Made by a program: the position numbers and the translations under genes. DNA of 64,000 nt from an uncultured Muribaculum sp. Its GTDB lineage: Bacteria; Bacteroidota; Bacteroidia; Bacteroidales; Muribaculaceae. Below the pieces are notes generated by a model that saw nothing but the letters and a program-made list of their open reading frames with translations, was not told the origin of the DNA and did not search any database. The stretch is taken from assembly GCA_910578835.1 (NCBI GenBank), contig CAJTSK010000002.1, positions 1-64,000 of the forward strand. The letters run 5' to 3'. Shown here one piece after another: positions 52,038 to 60,716 of this stretch (positions are counted from its first letter, which is position 1; the number at the start of each line of letters is the position of its first letter).

Positions 52038-53513
52038 ATGAATAGAGAATATTACGGCAAACTGATTTTTGAACATTCGCGCAAAGGCCGCGGAGGATAT
52101 CGGTTGCCTTCCAATGGCTGCACTCCGTCGATTGATGAGCTTCCCGCCATGTTGCTGCGTGGCGACGCTCCGGAACTCCCTGAGGTTGACGAGCCCACAG
52201 TGGTGCGCCACTATAACAATATGAGCACCAATAATTTTGGTGTCGATACAGGCTTCTATCCACTCGGGTCATGTACAATGAAATACAATCCTAAAATCAA
52301 CGAGGAGATAGCAGCCGACCCGGTGATTGCATCACTGCATCCCTACCAGCCGGTTGCCACGGTGCAAGGTGTCCTGGAGCTATACTACACGCTTCAGCAG
52401 ATGCTTTCGGAAATAGGAGGAATGAGCGAGTTTACGCTTAATCCGTATGCCGGTGCCCACGGAGAGCTGACGGGGCTTATGATTATACGTGCCTATCATG
52501 CCGGGCGGGGTGACGATAAGCGCGTAAAGGTGATTGTGCCCGATTCTGCTCATGGCACCAATCCTGCAAGCGCCGCTGTCGCCGGACTCAAGGTGGTCGA
52601 AGTGAAGAGCCGTGAGGATGGCACTGTGGATGTCGACGACCTGCGTCCGTTGCTTGACGACACTGTGGCGGCGGTGATGATGACCAATCCTAACACTCTC
52701 GGTATATTTGAACGTAATATCCCTGAAATAGCCACTCTCGTGCATGATGCGGGCGCATTGCTATATTACGACGGTGCCAATCTGAATCCGCTCGTGGGCG
52801 TCTCTCGCCCCGGCGACATGGGTTTTGACGTGATGCACATCAATCTTCATAAGACATTTTCCACTCCTCATGGCGGTGGAGGTCCGGGAGCAGGTCCAGT
52901 CGGTGTGCGCAAGGGACTTGAACATCTCTTGCCCAATCCGCGTGTGGTGAAGAGGACTGACGGTACACTTGATATCGAATACTCAGGCGACGCGCTCGGA
53001 CAGGTCACCGGCACTCTTGGTAATTTTGCAGTTGCAATGCGTGCGCTGAGCTACATACTTTCGTTAGGCGCGGGAGGACTCAAGATGGTAGGACGTCTTG
53101 CCACATTAAATGCCAATTATGTAAAGGAGGCGTTGCGTGATGCTTATCTCCTTCCTGTCGACGGAGTGTGCAAGCATGAGTTTGTATTTGACGGTCTTGC
53201 CGACAAGTCTACCGGAGTCACCACTCTCAATGTGGCAAAGCGTCTGCTTGACCATGGCTATCATGCCCCGACAATCTATTTCCCGCTGCTGTTTCATGAA
53301 TCGCTCATGATAGAGCCTACGGAGACTGAGAGCAAGGAAACTCTTGACGATTTCATCAGGGTAATGCACGATATAGCGCGTGAAGCTGCCGAATCGCCAG
53401 AGCTGGTGAAATCGGCGCCCCATAATACGCCGGTACGTCACCCCGACGACACGGCTGCTGCGCTACATCCGGTAGTAACATATAAAGAATTGTCAGACAA
53501 TGCACAAGAGTGA
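52038..53513 (+). CDS. gcvPB: glycine dehydrogenase subunit 2 (P protein, PLP half)
   Basis: A 491-residue protein forming the C-terminal half of the P protein. FYPLGSCTMKYNPKINE early, DSAHGTNPASAA, and the PLP lysine near 272 in INLHKTFSTPHGGGGPG. It decarboxylates glycine and loads the remainder on GcvH together with GcvPA. 24 bases after gcvPA; its end overlaps lpd by 14 bases. Confidence 0.95.
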   Translation: MNREYYGKLIFEHSRKGRGGYRLPSNGCTPSIDELPAMLLRGDAPELPEVDEPTVVRHYNNMSTNNFGVDTGFYPLGSCTMKYNPKINEEIAADPVIASLHPYQPVATVQGVLELYYTLQQMLSEIGGMSEFTLNPYAGAHGELTGLMIIRAYHAGRGDDKRVKVIVPDSAHGTNPASAAVAGLKVVEVKSREDGTVDVDDLRPLLDDTVAAVMMTNPNTLGIFERNIPEIATLVHDAGALLYYDGANLNPLVGVSRPGDMGFDVMHINLHKTFSTPHGGGGPGAGPVGVRKGLEHLLPNPRVVKRTDGTLDIEYSGDALGQVTGTLGNFAVAMRALSYILSLGAGGLKMVGRLATLNANYVKEALRDAYLLPVDGVCKHEFVFDGLADKSTGVTTLNVAKRLLDHGYHAPTIYFPLLFHESLMIEPTETESKETLDDFIRVMHDIAREAAESPELVKSAPHNTPVRHPDDTAAALHPVVTYKELSDNAQE

Positions 53514-54804
53514 TATCATAGTCATAGGCTGCGGTCCCGGAGGCATGGAGGTTGCTTCACGGGCATTGCAGCAGGGGCTTACTGTAACGGTGATTGAGCG
53601 CGGTCATCTTGGCGGTACATGCCTCAACCGTGGATGTATCCCCACAAAGGCGTTATGCCGTTCAGCCGAGGTGATACGCATGATTGCCGGCTCGGCTGAG
53701 TTTGGCGTTGATGTGAGCAGTGCCGTGATTGACTACAGCAAGGCGGTGGAGCGTAAGGATAGTGTTGTGGCTACATTGCGTGAAAATGTAGCGATGATGC
53801 TTTCCAAGGCTGAGATTGTAACCGGAGAGGCGCGTTTCATTTCGCCGGAAGTAGTTGAGGTCAACGGTGAAAGCTATACTGCTCCGCGTATTGTGATAGC
53901 TACCGGGTCGTCGCCCGCTTCGCTTGACATCCCCGGCGCCTCCCTCGCCATTGACAGCGACGCGCTATTGTCGGCAGGTAAGCTTCCGGCATCTATGGTC
54001 ATAATAGGCGGCGGTGTGATAGGCATGGAATTTGCATGCATCTTGTCGGCATTCGGAGTCGATGTGACGGTGCTGGAATATTGCAAGGAGATATTGCCCA
54101 ACTTTGACCGCGACATAGCAAAACGCCTTCACACATCGCTTAGCCGTGGTGGAATGAAGATAATTACCGGAGCTCAAGTCACGGCGATTTCAGAGGGAAA
54201 GCGCGTTGAATATACGGCAAAAGGCAAGCCCGGGTCGGTTGATGCCGAAGAGGTGCTGATGGCTGTAGGCCGTCGCCCTGTAGTGCCTGACGGTGCCGGG
54301 CAGATAGGCATTGAGGTGAATCGTGGTGCAATCGTGGTTGATGATGACTTTGCCACTTCGGTGCCAGGCATATATGCAATCGGTGATGTTAATGCGCGTA
54401 TGATGCTTGCACATGTGGCGTCGGCGCAAGGTGCTTCTGTAATGGGTGACCGTGTAAATCTCGGAGTTGTACCCGCAGTGGCGTTTACGGCTCCGGAATG
54501 TGCGATGGTCGGTCTCACCGAGGAGCAGTGCAAAGAATCGGGGCTTAATTATAAGGTGACCAAATCGCTATATCGAGCCAACGGTAAGGCGCAGTCGATA
54601 GGGGAGACTGACGGCATGCTGAAGCTGATTGTTGATGGTGACTCTCACATGATACTTGGTTGCCATGTTTGCGGTGCCCACGCTGCCGACCTCGTGCAGG
54701 AAGCCGCCTTGGCTATGGCTTCATCGCTTTCGGTCGAAGCAATAACGTCGACAATTCATGCCCATCCGTCACTGTCTGAAATACTCCACTCCGCGACCTT
54801 GTGA
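53500..54804 (+). CDS. lpd: dihydrolipoyl dehydrogenase (L protein)
   Basis: A 434-residue flavoprotein that reoxidises dihydrolipoyl-GcvH with NAD. FAD motif GCGPGGMEVASRA, redox cysteines near 41 and 46 in GGTCLNRGCIPTKA, NAD motif IGGGVIGMEFA, YAIGDVN, and the C-terminal HAHPSLSE with His near 422 and Glu near 427. Slightly shorter than the ~465 residues usual for Lpd, but all key residues are present. Last gene of the operon. Confidence 0.93.
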   Translation: MHKSDIIVIGCGPGGMEVASRALQQGLTVTVIERGHLGGTCLNRGCIPTKALCRSAEVIRMIAGSAEFGVDVSSAVIDYSKAVERKDSVVATLRENVAMMLSKAEIVTGEARFISPEVVEVNGESYTAPRIVIATGSSPASLDIPGASLAIDSDALLSAGKLPASMVIIGGGVIGMEFACILSAFGVDVTVLEYCKEILPNFDRDIAKRLHTSLSRGGMKIITGAQVTAISEGKRVEYTAKGKPGSVDAEEVLMAVGRRPVVPDGAGQIGIEVNRGAIVVDDDFATSVPGIYAIGDVNARMMLAHVASAQGASVMGDRVNLGVVPAVAFTAPECAMVGLTEEQCKESGLNYKVTKSLYRANGKAQSIGETDGMLKLIVDGDSHMILGCHVCGAHAADLVQEAALAMASSLSVEAITSTIHAHPSLSEILHSATL

Positions 54805-54874
54805 GCTGATTGCTTATAGCTGCGGCAAATAGTTTTGCATGGGAGCCTGACGCTATACTTTGTTAATAATATCT

Positions 54875-54915
54875 AAGCCTCGTTAACTAAATTTTACTAT
54901 TAGTTGACGAGGCTT
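54875..54915 (+). terminator. terminator of the glycine-cleavage operon
   Basis: AAGCCTCGTTAACTAA pairs with TTAGTTGACGAGGCTT (one mismatch) around a 9-base loop, followed by TCTCTCT. Confidence 0.75.
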
Positions 54916-54929
54916 TCTCTCTGATTATA

Positions 54930-54937
54930 TAATTTTG
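54930..54937 (+). promoter_or_regulatory. -7 box ahead of the cobalamin riboswitch
   Basis: TAATTTTG matches the consensus; the riboswitch P1 stem begins 6 bases later. Confidence 0.5.
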
Positions 54938-54942
54938 CACCC

Positions 54943-55106
54943 AGAAAAGGTTGCCTTGACAGGCATTAATAGGGAACCGGGTGAAAATCCCGGACAGTCC
55001 CGCTGCTGTAAGTTCCATCAATGGATGGTGAGATATATCCACTGGATGAATCGACATTTGGGAAGGATTTGCCACTCCGGAATAAGTCAGAAGACCTGCC
55101 TTTTCT
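54943..55106 (+). promoter_or_regulatory. cobalamin (B12) riboswitch
   Basis: The conserved core is easy to read: AGGGAACCGGGTGAAAATCC, GGACAGTCCCGCTGCTGTAA, CCACTGG, GGGAAGG and the closing GTCAGAAGACCTGCC. The ends AGAAAAGG (54943) and CCTTTTCT (55099) form P1. It precedes a B12-independent methyltransferase-like gene by about 75 bases. Family knowledge says bound B12 turns expression off, which makes sense when the B12-dependent enzyme can be used instead. Confidence 0.93.
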
Positions 55107-55182
55107 TAAAGGTCGTGTGATTCTCGTGGGTTAGACATGCGATGCGAAAATATTTTTTCAACTGGCAAACATTAATTTTGTC

Positions 55183-56325
55183 ATGGAAAAAACTTTTCAT
55201 AATTTTAATTTGGCGTCGAGTCACGCCGAGATTGTGGGCAGCTTCATCCTGCCTGAACGTATAAAGGAAGCGCGGGCGCAACACGCTTCCGGCATTATTG
55301 ACAGTCAACAGTTGCGCACAATCGAAGATGAATGTGTATCAGGGCTTGTAAGCCGCCAGAAAGCTGCCGGGCTCAATGTAATCACCGATGGAGAGTATCG
55401 GCGCCGACATTGGGCTAATGATTTCTTTTACGGATTGGACGGTATTGAAAAGGTGACAATCACGGAGGGACATCTCTATCAGCCACAGGAGGTGATGTGT
55501 GACCTCGCTTTGCTCTCGGGTAAGGTGAGATATAACCGTAATCATCTGTTTTTCAGCCATTTTGAATTTGTGAGCCGGCTTGCCGGTGATTGGCGGGTGA
55601 AGCAGACCTTGCCATCGCCGTCGCAGCTGTTTATGACATTGAAATCTCATAATGGCAACATCCTCCATTACTATGGCTCTGACAATGACTTGATACACGA
55701 TATTGTCGGAGTATATGTGATGACAATAAGGCGCTTTTATGAACTTGGGTGTCGCCATATCCAGTTGGATGACAATTGCTGGGGGCGATTCTGTGACCCT
55801 GACTCGCTTAACCGTCTTATTGTCGACGGCGAAGATGTGTCTGCTGTCATTGAAAAGCTTGTAGGTATTAACAATATGGTAATTGACGCGCTGCCCGATG
55901 ATATGTTTGTGGCGGCTCACATATGTCGCGGAAATCACCACTCGCCATGGATTCCTGCCGGCGATTACCGATTTATCGCGCCGGCACTTTTCGGAGGGCT
56001 GCATGCCGACCGTTTTCTTATCGAGTTTGACATAACCCTTGACAATGATTTTTCCCCGCTCCGGTATATACCCGCCGATACGGAAGTTGTGCTGGGGCTT
56101 CTTGCGTCACATTATCCGCAGATGGAGAGCATGTCGATGCTTGCCGGGAGCATAGCCGAGGCATCGCGCTATGTTGATATTGACCGCCTCGGTGTCAGTC
56201 CGCGGTGTGGATTTCACAGCGATGAGACTTTGGCGCTTACCGAGCAGTCTCAGTGGGATAAGGTCGAGCTTCTCCTTGATGTGGCATGTGCGTTATGGAA
56301 AAAGCCTGAGCCGGTCATGACATGA
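55183..56325 (+). CDS. MetE-like cobalamin-independent methyltransferase
   Basis: A 380-residue protein matching only the C-terminal catalytic barrel of MetE. NVITDGEYRRRHWANDFF, HIQLDDNCWGRFCD, the zinc-site HICRGNHHS, and VSPRCGFHSDE are visible. These supply the His, Cys and Cys ligands. The N-terminal substrate domain of full MetE (~750 residues) is absent, so it is of the short MetE-related (YxjG-like) type. The B12 riboswitch in front supports a role in making methionine, or a related methyl transfer, without B12. Confidence 0.88.
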   Translation: MEKTFHNFNLASSHAEIVGSFILPERIKEARAQHASGIIDSQQLRTIEDECVSGLVSRQKAAGLNVITDGEYRRRHWANDFFYGLDGIEKVTITEGHLYQPQEVMCDLALLSGKVRYNRNHLFFSHFEFVSRLAGDWRVKQTLPSPSQLFMTLKSHNGNILHYYGSDNDLIHDIVGVYVMTIRRFYELGCRHIQLDDNCWGRFCDPDSLNRLIVDGEDVSAVIEKLVGINNMVIDALPDDMFVAAHICRGNHHSPWIPAGDYRFIAPALFGGLHADRFLIEFDITLDNDFSPLRYIPADTEVVLGLLASHYPQMESMSMLAGSIAEASRYVDIDRLGVSPRCGFHSDETLALTEQSQWDKVELLLDVACALWKKPEPVMT

Positions 56326-56329
56326 TTGG

Positions 56330-57028
56330 CTATAAACGGCCTTCATCGGAGTAGGAGTAATATCCTGAAGATGTGATTATGAGGTGGTCGAGCACTTTGA
56401 TGTCGAGTAGCTCGCCACCTTCTTTTATGCGCTTTGTGAGCCGGTCATCCTCAATGCTTGGACGTAAAGTGCCAGAAGGGTGATTGTGGACAAGGATGAT
56501 GCCCGACACCACGTCGCCATATTCAAGCACGCGCTTATACAATATCTTAGGGTCGACAAGAGTGCCCGCCGCTCCGCCTTGACTTACTCTCATGGTGTCT
56601 ATCACAAGATTGGCTCGCGACAGCATGACTATCCAGAACTCTTCATGATTGAGAAGCTGTAGCTTGCTTCGCATCAAGGTATGTACCGTCGAGCTGTCGA
56701 CTATCCTGACGCGTTCGGGCGGCATTTCCGCCTGACACCTCATCCCGAGCTCGATGGCGGCGGCAAGAGAGATGGCTTTTGCCGGACCGATGCCAGGATT
56801 TTCCTTTACAGTCTCGCGTATACCCTTGCGGGCTATGTCTGACAGCCTGCCGTTGTTGCGCGCTATCAACTCCTGGCTCATGGTGAGCACTGATTTTCCT
56901 TTGATGCCGTTGCCGAATATTATAGCTATGAGTTCGGCATTGCTGAGAGAACTTATGCCGTTGCGTAAAGCCTTTTCGCGCGGACGGTCGTCGGCAGCAA
57001 GGTCTTCTATGAGGATGTAGTCGCGCAT
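56330..57028 (-). CDS. radC: RadC-family protein, JAMM domain
   Basis: A 232-residue protein: N-terminal helix-hairpin-helix (NPGIGPAKAISLAAAIELG) and a C-terminal MPN/JAMM metal site (LVHNHPSGTLRPSIEDD). Family name is DNA repair protein RadC, although its true role is debated. It ends 4 bases from the convergent MetE-like gene. Confidence 0.9.
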   Translation of the reverse strand: MRDYILIEDLAADDRPREKALRNGISSLSNAELIAIIFGNGIKGKSVLTMSQELIARNNGRLSDIARKGIRETVKENPGIGPAKAISLAAAIELGMRCQAEMPPERVRIVDSSTVHTLMRSKLQLLNHEEFWIVMLSRANLVIDTMRVSQGGAAGTLVDPKILYKRVLEYGDVVSGIILVHNHPSGTLRPSIEDDRLTKRIKEGGELLDIKVLDHLIITSSGYYSYSDEGRL

Positions 57029-57181
57029 GGTGAGGACAGATTGGGTTAATCTCCGTAAAGATATAAAAATAATCTAACAAAATCAAAATCTCTTGATTGA
57101 AATGATTGTAGAAAAAATATCATAAAGGTAGTCGAACAAAAACGTTGGGAAAAGGTTGTTATAGCGTGAAAATATTGTAAT

Positions 57182-57373
57182 ATGGATTTAATGATAGAAA
57201 ACAGTAAGATTCTTCTTGAAAAAATGAGCGTTGGCTGTAAGTACTCCTATAGGGAACTACAGAAAATTTGCGATTTTACAGAACCACAATTATGCTTTGC
57301 TATTCTATATCTGATAAGAGCCGGAAAAATCCTCCAATACCGCGAAAGTGATGTCGTATATGAGCTTCTTTAG
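57182..57373 (+). CDS. small winged-helix-like protein, 63 residues
   Basis: A compact frame with the pattern of a small winged helix: ENSKILLEKMSVGCKYSYRE, then LQKICDFTEPQLCFAILYLI, RAGKILQYRESDVVYELL. A helix-turn-helix and a C-terminal wing are predicted by eye. Composition is good for a real gene and it starts 154 bases from the divergent radC start. Family not recognised; it borders a region of phage-like debris. Confidence 0.5.
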   Translation: MDLMIENSKILLEKMSVGCKYSYRELQKICDFTEPQLCFAILYLIRAGKILQYRESDVVYELL

Positions 57374-57487
57374 AGCATCCGGCACTAAAACAACCTTCGA
57401 CCTTTCCAAGCATCTCAGGGAATGATGGACATGTGCGCCGATACCATTGTATAGCGCGTGTAGAGGATTGTATGTGCAATTGTCTTG

Positions 57488-57616
57488 TCAGGCGACTTCT
57501 TTTTTGTCAGTGAAACCCTTCTTGGCATACGATTCCACAAGGGAGAGGAACTCCTCGCTCTGATAGTCGTATTTGGGCTTGCGTCCGCTTTTGGATTTCT
57601 TCTGACTTTCAGCCAT
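57488..57616 (-). pseudogene. phage terminase-small-subunit-like N-terminal fragment
   Basis: A 42-residue frame: MAESQKKSKSGRKPKYDYQS, then EEFLSLVESYAKKGFTDKKE and a stop. This is how a group of Bacteroidales phage small-terminase or HTH proteins begins, where LTDKEIA and a helix-turn-helix would follow. The rest is missing. Recognition is by memory only. Confidence 0.45.
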
Positions 57617-57663
57617 AAATGTTAAATATTCACTTAGTTATGCAGTGATATGGTTTTATTTGT

Positions 57664-57671
57664 TATATTTG
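57664..57671 (+). promoter_or_regulatory. -7 box ahead of the tRNA-like remnant
   Basis: TATATTTG matches the consensus and would start transcription about 20 bases before the tRNA-like sequence. Confidence 0.4.
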
Positions 57672-57698
57672 CAGAAACATATAGGTACTGATGGTCGC

Positions 57699-57759
57699 AG
57701 GTATGGTAGCGAGAGGCGGGTGACCGGCTATATCGAGGGTTCGAGTCCCTTCTTGCCTG
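57699..57759 (+). pseudogene. tRNA-like remnant
   Basis: A T-arm GAGGG-TTCGAGT-CCCTT and acceptor-like ends AGGTATG/CTTGCCT can be drawn, but only 29 bases lie between the acceptor and the T-arm, too few for D and anticodon arms. It is probably a deleted tRNA or a tRNA fragment carried by an element. Confidence 0.4.
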
Positions 57760-57764
57760 TATTA

Positions 57765-57818
57765 AAATAGCTTTTGAGTTTTGACAGTCTTGCGGAGTTC
57801 ATTACTTGAAAGCTATTT
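57765..57818 (+). terminator. inverted repeat after the tRNA-like remnant
   Basis: AAATAGCTTT and AAAGCTATTT are perfect inverted copies 34 bases apart, followed by AATTTTGT. It may act as a terminator or be an element end. Confidence 0.35.
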
Positions 57819-57969
57819 AATTTTGTATACTGTCGACTTTTCATATCGACCATGTCGATGATTCCAAAAGATTCCACATGATGATATTTCATGCCGTTAC
57901 GAGAGTTGTCGGTATGTATTTGTTGTATGGGTCGTAGCCGAAACGACGGCAGAAATCAGCTTTCGTCTC

Positions 57970-58172
57970 TCATGTGTCGAAAGAGAGCATTACGTATGCA
58001 TCCATGTCCTGCGCTTGCTTCTGTGCGGCTTCCTTGACCTGCTGCTTGACTTCCTTCATGTGGGCGGTCTTTGCGGCGCGCTCCATCTGGCGCTGCGCTT
58101 TCTCAGCTTCATTCCGGGCGTTTACCTCCGACATCATGGATTCAAGTTCACCGGCGATATTGTTTTTCTCTT
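57970..58172 (-). pseudogene. charged coiled-coil fragment
   Basis: The minus-strand frame reads EKNNIAGELESMMSEVNARN, then an Ala/Lys/Gln/Glu-rich helix (EAEKAQRQMERAAKTAHMKE) and stops after VMLSFDT. It is open upstream only to 58172 and has no good start except internal Mets at 58137/58134. It looks like part of a phage or mobile-element protein next to tRNA-Arg. Confidence 0.4.
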
Positions 58173-58237
58173 AGTTTACAGGGCGTAATGGATTGTGAAA
58201 CAAGGGGTATAGAAAAAGCGGCTTGGAGGCCGCTCAG

Positions 58238-58309
58238 TATGCCCGTGGGGAGTCGAACCCCAATCGACGGAACCGGAATCCGTAATTCTATCCATTGAAC
58301 TACGGGCAC
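58238..58309 (-). tRNA. tRNA-Arg (anticodon CCG)
   Basis: A 72-base cloverleaf on the minus strand: acceptor GTGCCCG/CGGGCAT (first pair G-U), D-arm GTTCAATGGATAGAAT, anticodon stem ACGGA/TCCGT with loop TTCCGGT (anticodon CCG), and T-arm TGGGG-TTCGACT-CCCCA. CCA is not encoded. Its 3-prime side faces the debris region, as expected if it served as an integration site. Confidence 0.93.
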
Positions 58310-58329
58310 ATTTATAGATAAATCGTGTG

Positions 58330-58361
58330 CAAAAGTACAAAGTTTTTTGTAGTTTTGCAAA
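58330..58361 (-). promoter_or_regulatory. tRNA-Arg promoter
   Basis: On the minus strand: TTTG (58358-58361), 20 bases, TACTTTTG (58330-58337), a textbook Bacteroidetes promoter. Confidence 0.65.
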
Positions 58362-58385
58362 TGTAAGAACAGGAACAATCAATAA

Positions 58386-59060
58386 ATGAAGGTAAAAATA
58401 GAAGATACGTGGCGCGACGAGTTAGCTGCTGAATGGGACAAGCCCTATTTCGTGACGCTTACCGACTTTGTGCGTCAGCAATATAGCGACAGGGCGCATC
58501 CGGTGTATCCGCCGGCTGCAAAGATATTTGCGGCGTTTGATGAGTGTCCGTTTGATAAGGTTAAGGTTGTGATACTTGGTCAGGATCCGTATCATGGACC
58601 GGGACAGGCCAACGGATTATGTTTTTCCGTAGGTGAGGGCGTGCCGTTGCCTCCGTCGTTAATCAATATATTCAAGGAGGTGCAGGATGACCTCGGGCTT
58701 CCCGTGTGTCCTTCTGACGGCGACCTGTCGCGTTGGGCGCGTCAGGGTGTGTTATTGCTAAACTCCACGCTTACTGTGCAGGCTCATCAGGCCGGCTCTC
58801 ATCAAGGTCGCGGATGGGAGACCTTCACCGATGAAGTGATTTTGCGCTTGAATAATGACCGTGACCACCTTGTATTTATATTATGGGGGTCATATGCGAT
58901 TAAGAAAGGTGCGTTCATCGACCGTAACCGTCATTGTGTGATAACATCGCCCCATCCGTCGCCTCTCTCTTCTTACCGTGGCTTTTTCGGCTCGAAACCG
59001 TTTAGCCGTGCCAATGCTTATTTAAAAGAACATAATCAAACACCAATTGACTGGCGATGA
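58386..59060 (+). CDS. ung: uracil-DNA glycosylase
   Basis: A 224-residue family-1 UDG that removes uracil from DNA. Catalytic Asp near 67 in GQDPYHGPGQANGL, LLLNSTLTV, and HPSPLSSYRGFFG near the end. Complete. Its stop overlaps the next ATG (ATGA). Confidence 0.97.
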   Translation: MKVKIEDTWRDELAAEWDKPYFVTLTDFVRQQYSDRAHPVYPPAAKIFAAFDECPFDKVKVVILGQDPYHGPGQANGLCFSVGEGVPLPPSLINIFKEVQDDLGLPVCPSDGDLSRWARQGVLLLNSTLTVQAHQAGSHQGRGWETFTDEVILRLNNDRDHLVFILWGSYAIKKGAFIDRNRHCVITSPHPSPLSSYRGFFGSKPFSRANAYLKEHNQTPIDWR

Positions 59061-59470
59061 AAAATAAAGTGACACTTGAATCGCGTATAGAGCGTGCGCG
59101 ACAGTTGAGGAAGGAGGGACATACATGCTCTCAGTGTGTATATATGGTTTTTGACGACATCCATGGTCTTTCTCCGGAAAGTGCCGCTACCGTGTCATGC
59201 GGGCTTGGCGGAGGCATAGGCGGCTTGCACAATGTGTGTGGCACAGTTTCCGCACTTTCCCTTGTAGCAGGCAGTTTGTGTTATGACGGCAATCCGAAGA
59301 GTAAGATTCCTGTATATTCATTCATAAAAAAATGTTGTGAGGATTTTGCCGGGCAAAACGGCTCGATTATATGCGCCGAGCTGCTTGCCGACACTCCGCG
59401 CCGCAAGCCTTGCATGCAATATATAGAGGATTCAATCACCATACTTCACCGTCATATTGATGAAGAGTAG
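59057..59470 (+). CDS. C_GCAxxG_C_C-family redox protein
   Basis: A 137-residue Cys-rich protein: HTCSQCV, VSCGLGGGIGGLHNVCGTVSA, KKCCEDF, SIICAELL and KPCMQYI fit the C_GCAxxG_C_C family, thought to be redox-active and perhaps metal binding. No signal peptide. It overlaps ung by 4 bases and the T9SS-plug gene by 11 bases. The role is not known. Confidence 0.85.
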   Translation: MKNKVTLESRIERARQLRKEGHTCSQCVYMVFDDIHGLSPESAATVSCGLGGGIGGLHNVCGTVSALSLVAGSLCYDGNPKSKIPVYSFIKKCCEDFAGQNGSIICAELLADTPRRKPCMQYIEDSITILHRHIDEE

Positions 59471-60716
59471 GGTGCTGTTGTTTTTGGCGTGTCTGCTTGC
59501 CGGAGGCAATCTCTTTGCCGATGATACGCAGAATGGTATCTTCGACCCTGACTTTCACACGTTGGAAATCCGCGTCGAAGGTTACGACATGCAACCTCCC
59601 GTGGTGACTCTCGGCAGTAACGACCGTATAGTCATAAGCTTTGACGAATTGACCGACGAACGCAGTTATCTGCGTTACTCGCTTGTACATTGCGATGCCA
59701 TGTGGCGTCCGTCGGGACTTGTGGAGAGCGAGTTTCTTGAAGGATTTAATCAGGGTGAAGTGGAGGAATATGAGTATTCCGATGCCACTACGGTTAATTA
59801 TATCCATTACCGCATAGTTATTCCTAACGAGCAGATGAGGTTTACCGTCTCCGGCAATTATCTGCTGAGGGTATATCGTGAGAACGACCCTGACCGCACG
59901 TTGCTTCAAGCGCGTTTCTCGGTCAATGAAAATGTAGTCAAGATAGCCGGCGAGGCTACTTCCCGCACCGATGTAGACTACAACGGAAGTCACCAGCAGT
60001 TGAATTTCGCGGTAGATGTCGACCGGGAGCCTATACATAACATATACACCGACCTTAAGGTGGTGATTACTCAAAACGGTCGTGATGACAACCGGCAGGT
60101 GCTTACTGCTCCGCAGCGGGTGTCAGGCACCTCGGCATATTATGAGCATCTGCGCAGCCTCATATATCCCGCCGGCAATGAATACAGGCGGTTTGAGACC
60201 GTGTCGGTCAACTATCCCGGAATGAATGTAGCCGAGATAGTTTATGCCGACCCTTATTATCATATGAGGCTATACGATGATGTGCCGCGTGCCGACTCAC
60301 GGTTTGTCTACGACATGACCCAGCACGGGCGGTTCAAGATACGCGAGTACAATTCTGATTACAGTGATGTGGCAGCTGACTATGTTGTGGTGCATTTTAA
60401 ACTCGATGCACCTTTGATGGCGGGCTACGACATATTTATCGACGGAGATCTGACCAACCGCCGCTTTAATCCTGAAAGCCGTATGCACTACGATTATACC
60501 GACAACTCCTACAAGGCGTCCATGTTGCTGAAGCAGGGTGCCTACAACTATCAGTATCTTGCTGTGCCCTCCGGTACAATGAGAGGAGTGAGCGGGGTAG
60601 TGGAGGGTGATTTTTACCCTACGGTCAACGAATATCTCATACAGGTGTATTACCGCGAGCCGGGTGGACGCTATGACCGTTTGCTCGGCACTACAGTGTT
60701 ATTTTCTGGTAAATAA
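59460..60716 (+). CDS. type IX secretion plug-like protein (DUF5103)
   Basis: A 418-residue exported protein; signal peptide about 1-20 ending LFAD. HTLEIRVEGYDMQPPVVTLG near the mature start, LRYSLVHCDAMWRPSGL and FLEGFNQGEVEEYEYS are the DUF5103 signature. Beta-sandwich domains make up the rest. In Flavobacterium a relative plugs the SprA translocon of the type IX secretion system. The ATG at 59460 is used; it overlaps the upstream gene. Confidence 0.87.
   Translation: MKSRVLLFLACLLAGGNLFADDTQNGIFDPDFHTLEIRVEGYDMQPPVVTLGSNDRIVISFDELTDERSYLRYSLVHCDAMWRPSGLVESEFLEGFNQGEVEEYEYSDATTVNYIHYRIVIPNEQMRFTVSGNYLLRVYRENDPDRTLLQARFSVNENVVKIAGEATSRTDVDYNGSHQQLNFAVDVDREPIHNIYTDLKVVITQNGRDDNRQVLTAPQRVSGTSAYYEHLRSLIYPAGNEYRRFETVSVNYPGMNVAEIVYADPYYHMRLYDDVPRADSRFVYDMTQHGRFKIREYNSDYSDVAADYVVVHFKLDAPLMAGYDIFIDGDLTNRRFNPESRMHYDYTDNSYKASMLLKQGAYNYQYLAVPSGTMRGVSGVVEGDFYPTVNEYLIQVYYREPGGRYDRLLGTTVLFSGK

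Larger units (their letters stand above)
57374..58237. other. gene-poor region with phage-like debris
   Basis: About 860 bases without an intact gene. It contains an N-terminal phage-like fragment (57488-57616, minus), a promoter plus tRNA-like remnant (57664-57759), an inverted repeat (57765-57818) and a coiled-coil fragment (57970-58172, minus), ending at tRNA-Arg. It looks like the decayed edge of an integrated element. Confidence 0.5.

Noticed and set aside
57699..57759. A functional tRNA, including a selenocysteine tRNA
   Set aside because: Too short between acceptor and T-arm, no anticodon arm, no TCA anticodon and no selenoprotein machinery in view.
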